Origin: Candidatus Kapaibacterium sp.
GTDB taxonomy: Bacteria > Bacteroidota > Ignavibacteria > Kapaibacteriales > NICIL-2
Reading direction: 5' to 3'
Assembly: GCA_025055755.1 (NCBI GenBank)
Contig: JANWWF010000014.1
Span: 1 to 39,458 of the forward strand
DNA length: 39,458 bases
Shown here: positions 32,901-39,458 of the stretch, in pieces
How the letters are laid out: each line of letters opens with the position of its first letter
Numbering within the stretch: the stretch's first letter is position 1
The notes under the pieces: model-generated
Database searches by the model: none
The model's input: the letters and a program-made list of their open reading frames with translations, nothing else
Told to the model about the DNA's origin: nothing
Made by a program: the position numbers and the translations under genes

Positions 32901-33117
32901 TGCTGATCTCCGTGGAGACAATCACCTTATGCGAAAATTACGCTGCGGAAAAGAGCCTGCTTGGTCTTTGTCCTTTAACCAGTGTTCTTCTGGCGCAAAT
33001 TCTTTTCATAGGCAAGAAGGAAAGCGCCATCCTCACCGGTGTATTGCTCCAGGGAGTTGCTTTATAACAAAAAGCCGTTGTATTTTCCGTTCGCGTTTCA
33101 CTTTCGTTCCAAGCCAA
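32901..33117. other. intergenic region between divergent comM and BNR gene
   Basis: 217 bases between the comM start and the BNR-protein start that must hold both promoters. A weak candidate for the plus strand is TTG (around 33057) followed after 21 bases by TATTTT (33081-33086), near but not matching the Bacteroidota -33/-7 pattern. No RNA gene or strong hairpin was seen. Confidence 0.4.
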
Positions 33118-36100
33118 ATGCACTGGAGACTGCTTTTGTGGGCAATTGCTATGGCAAGTGGACTTGGTGCTCAAACGTACACCAATGCCTTTGGACAGGA
33201 GGATCCATTTGCGCGAGAGGGAGAATTTTGGAAGCAGCGAGCATTTCCATTTGACCGTATTCCTGAAGGTGCTTATGAACGTGCGCTTGCCCACGCAGAG
33301 CGGTTGCGGCAGCGGAAAGGGGTAGCAGTAACATTAGCAGCACAGCCCCAGTGGCGACTTATCGGACCCACTAATATTGGTGGTCGAACGCGCACGGTAG
33401 TCCATCATCCAACTCGTCCAGGGATAGTGTACGTTGGTGCTGCAGGTGGCGGCATTTGGCGCACGACAGACCATGGACAGTCATGGGAACCACTTTTTGA
33501 CAACGGCGTATCGCTCAGCATGGGAGCACTCGCGATTGATCCGAACAATCCGAACGTGCTGTATGCCGGCACGGGAGAGATGGCACCTGCTTCAAACATG
33601 CAGGATGCATGGGGAACAGGAATGTATAAATCTACCGATGGCGGACGCTCATGGAAGCGGATTGGACTTTCCACAGTAGGCGCATTTTCAAAAGTGTACG
33701 TTCATCCGCGGAATTCGAATCTCATCTACGCAGGGGCAGTGCGCTCTGCACCAGGGTTGTATAAATCCACTGATGCAGGCATGACGTGGCAGCGGATGAA
33801 CCGCTTTGCCATCAGTGACATTACAATTAATCCTTCTCAGGAGGACATGCTGTGGATAGGGGTGTGGGGAAATGGCGTGTGGCGTTCCACCGACGGAGGA
33901 GTAACATTTGGGCGCGCATCAGCTGGCATGCCGCCCCCCGAGCAGATTGGGCGAGTGTCAGTGCAATGTGCACCGTCGAATCCGGAGGTACTTTATGCAC
34001 TCATTGAAGGTCCCGATCCGAGTGGGCAGTCAACAGAAAACACCTTTGGTGCTATTTACAAATCCACTGATGGGGGGAACTCCTGGCGAAAGGTGTACCA
34101 AGGAGATGCCAGCTTTTTCAATGGGCAGGGGGCTTATGACAACTTTATTATGGTGCACCCAACAAATCCTGACATTGCATTTGCAGGAGGAATTGATCTA
34201 TGGCGCACGACTAACGGAGGGTTTTCCTGGGTGAACGTAACTGATGGCTACGGCAGTGGCTCTGTTCATGTGGACCAACATGCGGGCGCATTCAATCCTC
34301 TCGATCCCAGAGAGATTTACCTTGCAAACGATGGGGGGATGTATCGAACAACCACAGGAGGAGGGTTTGGCGAATGGTACCCCATTAACAATGGCTATGC
34401 AGTTACTCAATTCTACGCTATGGATATTGACCGCAGTGCGGAAAACAAAACATACGGCGGCACACAAGACAATGGGACGTTAGGTAGTGTGCGCCAGCAG
34501 ACCGACTGGCAGTCCATTTGGGGAGGAGATGGATTCTACACGGTTGTCAACATGTTAAATCCTGCCATTATCTACGGGGAGGTTTACTATGGGGACATGT
34601 GGTGGCGCAATGTGCAGACTGGTCAGGGGGGCAGATTTGTCACCGGAATTGACGAAAATGATAGAGGAGCATGGTCGTCGCCATTGGTGTTGGATCGTGC
34701 GACGGGAGCGCTCTACCACGGTCGGGGGAAGCTATACAAAAGCTACCTTGGAGCAAGCCGTTGGGAATTAGGCTCTCCAACGACATTTGATCAAGCAGCA
34801 AAAATCAGTGCGATTGCTCCTTCGCCCCTCGATGAGCTATTGGTGTACGTTGGGCTGGAAAATGGGCGAGTGTTCCGTACTGACAATGGGGGAAGCGATT
34901 GGGTAGAATTAACCCTTAATGGCTTGCCTCTGCGATTTGTGCGTGATATTGTTTGCTCTTCCTCCGATCCAAACACGGCGTGGATTTGCTACTCAGGCTA
35001 CGGCACGGGGCATGTGTTTAAAACCACTGATCGCGGCAGAAGCTGGCAAGATATTAGCACAACACTGCCGGATGCCCCTGTCAATGCAATTGATGTACAT
35101 CCAGAAAACGAGCATATCATCATTGCAGGTACCGATGCGGGAGTGTTTATCACGTTCAACGGAGGGCAATCGTGGACGCCGCTTGGTCGTGGGTTGCCTC
35201 GGTCGCCTGTCCTGGATCTGCAGATATTCCCGGAGCGAAATGTTGTTCGCGTCGCTACACACGGGCGATCAATGTGGGAGTGCTCTATTCCGTTGGAGAG
35301 CATCACAGAGCCGGAAATTACTTCCCCCTTGGGAGGAGAAGTGGTCATTGCCACAAGTGCCATGGTGTTTTCCTGGCATGGATTTAACGAGCCGGTCAAC
35401 GTAGAGATTACGTACACTGACGGGCAATACTGGACAACGTTAGCAACAAACGTTGTTGGCGGCTCCTTCCGCTGGATTGTCGAAAACCGACCGTCGGAGC
35501 GCGTGCGAATACGGATTACGGAAGTAGGCAATCCATTCGTATCGCTTGTGTCTAATCCATTTACCATTTTGGAGTTCAAGCGGGGGTCGGTGCAGAAGAC
35601 CGTTTCAGTGGCGCATGTTGCCTATGGACTTGCCTACGATGGCAACAATGGGCTATGGACGACAAGTTTCTACACACCATACCTATTCAAGCTTGATGCA
35701 ACAACCCTCCAAGTAGTCAAGTCAATTAAGTTGCCAGCGGGCGATACCGTCAACTGTACCGATTTGACAATTGATCGGCAGCGAGGTATTCTGTACGTTC
35801 ACCGGTTATTAAGCACAACAGCGGGAGCAGGATCACGAATACTGGTTCTGGATACAAATGGTACCCTGCTACGCCGAGCGACAAGTCCTGCCACTTCTTA
35901 CGGCATAGGTATTGAATTAGTCAACGGAAAACTCATTCTTAGTGAACGGGATGGCTCACAGCGGTTGCTTATCTGCGATCCCCAGACGTTTGCTGTCGAG
36001 CAAAGTATTCCCAATCCGTTCCGAGAGTATTACGGACCACGCTGCCTTGCGTATGATGGGAGTCAATATCTCTACCAAGTGGGTACAGTCTTTGCCACTG

Positions 36101-36600
36101 GAAACGGTGGATTGCAAGCGGCCTACCTTATTCGCCATCGTCCAGAAGATGTGGGGCGGGAAGTTGATCGCATGGAAATGCTCAACACTAATGGGGGCAC
36201 TATCAATGCCCGCGGCATTGAAATCGACCCGCGGGATGGGAACTACTGGGTGACGGATCTGGCAGGAAACATTTACAAAATCGCGAGCTTCGAAACGCCA
36301 TCAAATCCTCTCAGCGGGATTGATATGCCCAGCCCACGTTCTCGTTCTATTCTTCGCGTTATCCCCAATCCGGTGCATGAGTGGGCAGCGTTTCGCATCT
36401 TCACAGAAGAACCCTTACCCGTAAAAGTTGAGATTATTGACATGCAGGGCAGGAGAGTCGCTTTGGTAGAGGATCAAACAATCCACAATGACCACACCGT
36501 GGTACTCAATTGTACCGACTGGCCAGTTGGGGTATATGGTGTGCTCCTCTGGGTAGATGGGAGAGTGCTTGCTTCAGAGCGCTTTACGATTATGCGGTAG
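33118..36600 (+). CDS. secreted BNR/sortilin-like multi-propeller protein with T9SS tail
   Basis: A 1,160-residue exported protein. The ATG at 33118 gives a clean signal peptide (MHWRLLLWAIAMASGLGA/Q); the long open frame upstream overlaps comM and is not used. A sortilin-like propeller region (about 75-710) holds Asp-box repeats such as RTTDHGQSW (115), KSTDGGRSW (171), KSTDAGMTW (216), RSTDGGVTF (256), KSTDGGNSW (315), RTTNGGFSW (363), RTDNGGSDW (587) and KTTDRGRSW (635). After an immunoglobulin-like segment (about 725-820) a second, NHL-like propeller reads as WTTSFYTPYLFKLDATT (about 840-1070). The end (VIPNPVHEW... GVYGVLLWVDG) is a type A T9SS sorting domain. Such proteins can be glycosidases or binding proteins; no active site was found. 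Confidence 0.85.
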   Translation: MHWRLLLWAIAMASGLGAQTYTNAFGQEDPFAREGEFWKQRAFPFDRIPEGAYERALAHAERLRQRKGVAVTLAAQPQWRLIGPTNIGGRTRTVVHHPTRPGIVYVGAAGGGIWRTTDHGQSWEPLFDNGVSLSMGALAIDPNNPNVLYAGTGEMAPASNMQDAWGTGMYKSTDGGRSWKRIGLSTVGAFSKVYVHPRNSNLIYAGAVRSAPGLYKSTDAGMTWQRMNRFAISDITINPSQEDMLWIGVWGNGVWRSTDGGVTFGRASAGMPPPEQIGRVSVQCAPSNPEVLYALIEGPDPSGQSTENTFGAIYKSTDGGNSWRKVYQGDASFFNGQGAYDNFIMVHPTNPDIAFAGGIDLWRTTNGGFSWVNVTDGYGSGSVHVDQHAGAFNPLDPREIYLANDGGMYRTTTGGGFGEWYPINNGYAVTQFYAMDIDRSAENKTYGGTQDNGTLGSVRQQTDWQSIWGGDGFYTVVNMLNPAIIYGEVYYGDMWWRNVQTGQGGRFVTGIDENDRGAWSSPLVLDRATGALYHGRGKLYKSYLGASRWELGSPTTFDQAAKISAIAPSPLDELLVYVGLENGRVFRTDNGGSDWVELTLNGLPLRFVRDIVCSSSDPNTAWICYSGYGTGHVFKTTDRGRSWQDISTTLPDAPVNAIDVHPENEHIIIAGTDAGVFITFNGGQSWTPLGRGLPRSPVLDLQIFPERNVVRVATHGRSMWECSIPLESITEPEITSPLGGEVVIATSAMVFSWHGFNEPVNVEITYTDGQYWTTLATNVVGGSFRWIVENRPSERVRIRITEVGNPFVSLVSNPFTILEFKRGSVQKTVSVAHVAYGLAYDGNNGLWTTSFYTPYLFKLDATTLQVVKSIKLPAGDTVNCTDLTIDRQRGILYVHRLLSTTAGAGSRILVLDTNGTLLRRATSPATSYGIGIELVNGKLILSERDGSQRLLICDPQTFAVEQSIPNPFREYYGPRCLAYDGSQYLYQVGTVFATGNGGLQAAYLIRHRPEDVGREVDRMEMLNTNGGTINARGIEIDPRDGNYWVTDLAGNIYKIASFETPSNPLSGIDMPSPRSRSILRVIPNPVHEWAAFRIFTEEPLPVKVEIIDMQGRRVALVEDQTIHNDHTVVLNCTDWPVGVYGVLLWVDGRVLASERFTIMR

Positions 36601-36788
36601 AAAGATAGGAGGTACTTTGTTGCTGTTTTTTCTCTCATGCAAAAAAGTTTGGTTTTATCAAATAACTTTTGTATGTTAGCACTGCCATAAAAGCTGGCTA
36701 AACCCTAATTAAGTGGTGAGCGATAGCCGCTCACATGGTAGCGAGGAAATTCCAAGAATGTGTTCCATTATTGATGTCTGGAGGATCC
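36601..36788. other. AT-rich promoter region of the last gene
   Basis: 188 bases with a locally AT-rich segment (36640-36720), unlike the flanks. TAACTTTTG near 36663-36671 resembles the TAnnTTTG box but with one extra base, so it is only suggestive. A GGAGG ribosome site lies at 36780-36784, four bases before the ATG. No hairpin terminator for the previous gene was found. Confidence 0.35.
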
Positions 36789-39458
36789 ATGAAACGCTGT
36801 GCGTCACTCTTCGCTGCGGTAATTGTCGCTGTAGTCGCTTTCTGTGTGCCAAAAAGCATGGCGCAAGTTGAAGTGGTTATTGGGACAGGTAATTCTTACT
36901 CTTACTACTACCCCTTTATGCCATACTATCCCAGCAACCGTTACCAATATATTCTGCTGGCATCGGAGATACAAGCAGCAGGTGGCTTTGGGGGGTTGAT
37001 TCTCAAAATGGCGTTGCAGAATTACACGTGGTACAACGGTACAACGGCGCAAAATGCTGAGAATTTCACGATTCGGATGCAGAACACAACACTGACGACA
37101 TTGAGTGCAGGTTGGGTCAACACGGGTTTTACCACAGTATTCGGTCCTGCTAACTTCCAAGCGACGGTCAATACTACCGCGGGGAGCTGGACCGAGTTTC
37201 CAAACTTTACTACGCCTTTTGTGTGGGATGGAAGTTCAAATTTGCTCATTGATATCTGCCATCAGAACTCAAATCAAAACACCTTTGGGGGGGCGTATCC
37301 TTATTTCTATGGTTTCTCGGCATCAGGCACTCAACGGGCGCGGTGGGATTTCGACTATTACGGCTATTACGGCTGTACTAACGGGAGTATCTGCGCGGGG
37401 ACATGTGGATATGCCCAAACATACAACTATTGGTACACATCCAACTGTCCTGTGACTAAGCTATGGATCGCAGCAGGAATTGAACAGTCCTTCCCCGATG
37501 ATGTAGATCCGCGACGTGTCCTTGTTACAACCAGTAACTATGATGGCTCGTCGAGCCAATTTCCCAAACCATCTATTACTTTCCGAAGAATGGGGAACAA
37601 TCCATCGTTCTTTACTTACGTCATTCGTGGCCCTCTCCCCTCGCAGAATATTGTTTACCGCGGACTTAATTCATCCAACGTCAATGATACTGTCATTGTG
37701 CACAATACGGGAACGGGGTTGGTGACACGAACGATTGACTTTTCAACCGGTCCTCTTGGAGCAGTGACAGGACAGCAGATTGGGAATGGAACCCTTTTCA
37801 CGACCCAAGCAACTGGAGGGGAGTACCAATTAGAAGTTCGCTATTCGGTTCCTGCCGTAGGCTTTACGCAGAATTGGTCGAAACGATTTATCATTGCCTT
37901 CAATAACGATGTAGCGTTGCGGCAGGTGATAGCCCCACGTCTTTCGCCGTATAAGTACTTGCGAGGGGTGAATATTCCAGTAGTTGTTCAGGTACAAAAC
38001 ATCGGTCTGAATAATGCAACTCATTTCCGGGTCATAAGTCAAATTCGTTTCCAAGGGACGGTCGTTCGTGGTCCTGACACAGTTGTTTACAACCAAACTC
38101 CAGGGCTTTCCATCGGACAAACCTTTACGGCGAATTTCCCGAATTTCAACACATTGCAAGTGGGTACGTACACCCTCGAAGCGTGGGTCGAGTTACTGAA
38201 TGCGTCCGATCAAAATGCCAATAACAATACCATTGCATACGTATTACCCTCCGGGGTAAGTAGCTGGACATTCGATGTCCAGTACGACACGGAGGTCGAG
38301 ACCAATGCAATCTTGCAGCCAACGGCGAGCAGTAATGATGTCACGGTCAATCGCCCCTATAATGTTGTTGCTCGTTTCCGTAACAACGGGGCAGCTGATC
38401 AGTCCGATATTCCTACTACACTCACTATTGAGCGTTGGAATGGGACAACATGGGAGCAAGTGTTCCAAACCACCAAGATATTGCCCGATATCGCAGCAAC
38501 ACCACCTGCGACTGCAACCCTATTCTACGATCCTTGGACGCCGCAGCAGACGGGCTTGCATCGGGTGTGCGTGACCATCAGCGCGCCGGGCGATCCGGTG
38601 ACAGCAAACAATACGCTGTGCGAGACATTTACCGTCAACGATGGATTGTCAGGGACCTACACGATTGGCACTGCTAATGCGGGGAGTCCACGCAACTTCC
38701 TAACCATTCAAGATGCAGTCGATGCGTTGTATCGAATGGGTATCAGTGGTCCGGTGACGTTTGAGTTGACCGATGCCAGCTACACGGTGGGGAGCTTGAG
38801 TGGGCCGCCGGGACCGGCGCTTGACTTGAGTTCGCGGATATTGGGAGTTAGTGCGACGAACACGATTACGTTCAAGCCCTCGCTGATGCGGAGCCTGACG
38901 CGGGGTTCGGTGTCTATCCGACTCCAGACCCAAACAGGCGTGGGGATTTTCTTCGGGCAGAACATGAATCCTGCTAATCCCAATGCGATTATGAATCAAC
39001 AGCGGGGTTATCCGCAGCTTTATGCAAATCCGACGCCGTACATACGGTTTGATGGTGGGGATCAGAAGTCGTTGCGGTTTTTGTTGGACGTAGGAGGTGC
39101 GACGCCGCAGCAGTTGCCGCATCGGGCGGTGTTTTACTTGGGGACGGGGGCGTCGAACATAGTGATACGGAACTGTTTGATCGAGAACTGGCCGCAGTCG
39201 TCGGCGTCGTATGCGAGTGATTTGCCGGTGGTGCGGTATGTAGCGCCGACGTTTACGTTTGAGTCGGATGTGCGGCAGTTGGCGGCGGGGCCGTCGAGTT
39301 ATTCGGCGGGGGTGGTGATGCGGTCGGTGGTGCCGTCGCAAGGGGGTGTGAATGCGTTTGGGTTGGACACGTTGACCAACGACAACAACGTGGTGGAGGG
39401 GTGTGAGATTAGTGGTTTTGGCTATGGGGTAGTGGTGTTGGGAGTTGGTCCGTTGTTT
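36789..39458 (+). CDS. giant secreted protein, 3' end beyond the window (CARDB and beta-helix domains)
   Basis: Open for 890 codons with no stop before the window ends. The start ATG has a GGAGG site. Residues 1-25 form a signal peptide (ending KSMA/Q). Next is a tyrosine-rich N-terminal module (SYSYYYPFMPYYPSN near 37; DFDYYGYYG near 191) with a cysteine cluster (CTNGSICAGTCG and a later SNCPV). CARDB-like domains follow (about 395-500 and 510-620; for example NIPVVVQVQNIGLNN). From about 621 (SGTYTIGTANAGSPRN... TIQDAVDALY) it matches the opening of right-handed beta-helix modules seen in Bacteroidota surface proteins. T9SS export is inferred from its neighbours; the C-terminus is unseen. 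Codon choice shifts strongly to G-ending codons from about 38745. Confidence 0.8.
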   Translation, partial: MKRCASLFAAVIVAVVAFCVPKSMAQVEVVIGTGNSYSYYYPFMPYYPSNRYQYILLASEIQAAGGFGGLILKMALQNYTWYNGTTAQNAENFTIRMQNTTLTTLSAGWVNTGFTTVFGPANFQATVNTTAGSWTEFPNFTTPFVWDGSSNLLIDICHQNSNQNTFGGAYPYFYGFSASGTQRARWDFDYYGYYGCTNGSICAGTCGYAQTYNYWYTSNCPVTKLWIAAGIEQSFPDDVDPRRVLVTTSNYDGSSSQFPKPSITFRRMGNNPSFFTYVIRGPLPSQNIVYRGLNSSNVNDTVIVHNTGTGLVTRTIDFSTGPLGAVTGQQIGNGTLFTTQATGGEYQLEVRYSVPAVGFTQNWSKRFIIAFNNDVALRQVIAPRLSPYKYLRGVNIPVVVQVQNIGLNNATHFRVISQIRFQGTVVRGPDTVVYNQTPGLSIGQTFTANFPNFNTLQVGTYTLEAWVELLNASDQNANNNTIAYVLPSGVSSWTFDVQYDTEVETNAILQPTASSNDVTVNRPYNVVARFRNNGAADQSDIPTTLTIERWNGTTWEQVFQTTKILPDIAATPPATATLFYDPWTPQQTGLHRVCVTISAPGDPVTANNTLCETFTVNDGLSGTYTIGTANAGSPRNFLTIQDAVDALYRMGISGPVTFELTDASYTVGSLSGPPGPALDLSSRILGVSATNTITFKPSLMRSLTRGSVSIRLQTQTGVGIFFGQNMNPANPNAIMNQQRGYPQLYANPTPYIRFDGGDQKSLRFLLDVGGATPQQLPHRAVFYLGTGASNIVIRNCLIENWPQSSASYASDLPVVRYVAPTFTFESDVRQLAAGPSSYSAGVVMRSVVPSQGGVNAFGLDTLTNDNNVVEGCEISGFGYGVVVLGVGPLF

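Noticed and set aside
32335-33117. N-terminal extension of the BNR gene
   Set aside because: Overlaps comM on the other strand, is low in protein character, and the signal peptide begins at 33118.
38700-39341. Long minus-strand open frame, rich in Arg, Pro and His
   Set aside because: It is antisense to the giant gene and exists only because that gene uses G-ending codons there; the composition is not that of a real protein.

Overview
The window is bacterial, protein-dense DNA. It probably comes from a thermophilic or thermotolerant aerobe of the Bacteroidota-Chlorobiota branch, perhaps a Kapabacteria-like lineage; this placement is inference. The signs are three very large secreted proteins, two of which end in a type IX secretion (T9SS) sorting domain, an ECF sigma factor paired with a membrane anti-sigma factor that ends in a beta-rich domain, a menaquinone-pathway-like protein (MqnA family), and a Thermus-like ba3 oxidase beside an A-type oxidase. 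No rRNA, tRNA, CRISPR array, insertion sequence or phage gene was seen.

Region 1 (1-11013) is mixed housekeeping: an asparaginase, the mismatch repair protein MutS, a five-heme cytochrome lipoprotein, an orphan PilM-like actin-fold protein on the minus strand, a PEBP-family protein, an esterase directly followed by an MqnA-like protein, a short-chain dehydrogenase, an Rsm22-family methyltransferase with a cysteine set, and a second methyltransferase.

Region 2 (11045-15455) is a 1,434-residue secreted protein (BNR propeller, HYDIN-like repeats, cohesin-like domain, T9SS tail), followed by a strong UUCG-loop terminator.

Region 3 (15571-25966) is the respiratory locus. A B-type (ba3) oxidase of three subunits, including a 41-residue single-helix subunit, is translationally coupled by 4-base overlaps to the copper chaperones Sco and PCu(A)C, and then followed by a monoheme cytochrome c. 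Next comes an A-type oxidase (II, I, two tandem subunits III, IV), a tiny CxxC membrane protein, a small lipoprotein and a VWA-OmpA lipoprotein. A quinol-oxidising complex and the heme A/O synthases are not here and must lie elsewhere.

Region 4 (25977-32900) holds dihydrofolate reductase, the minus-strand series PAP2 phosphatase, RsmB-like rRNA methyltransferase, ECF sigma and anti-sigma, a small outer-membrane-type protein, pterin carbinolamine dehydratase and the ComM-type AAA+ protein.

Region 5 (33118-39458) holds a second BNR/T9SS protein and the first 890 codons of another giant secreted protein that runs off the window. Its codon usage changes sharply at the border of its predicted beta-helix domain.

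Several starts were moved downstream of the longest open frame, on the basis of signal peptides, Shine-Dalgarno sites or the family N-terminus. All functions are read by eye from motifs; no search was run.
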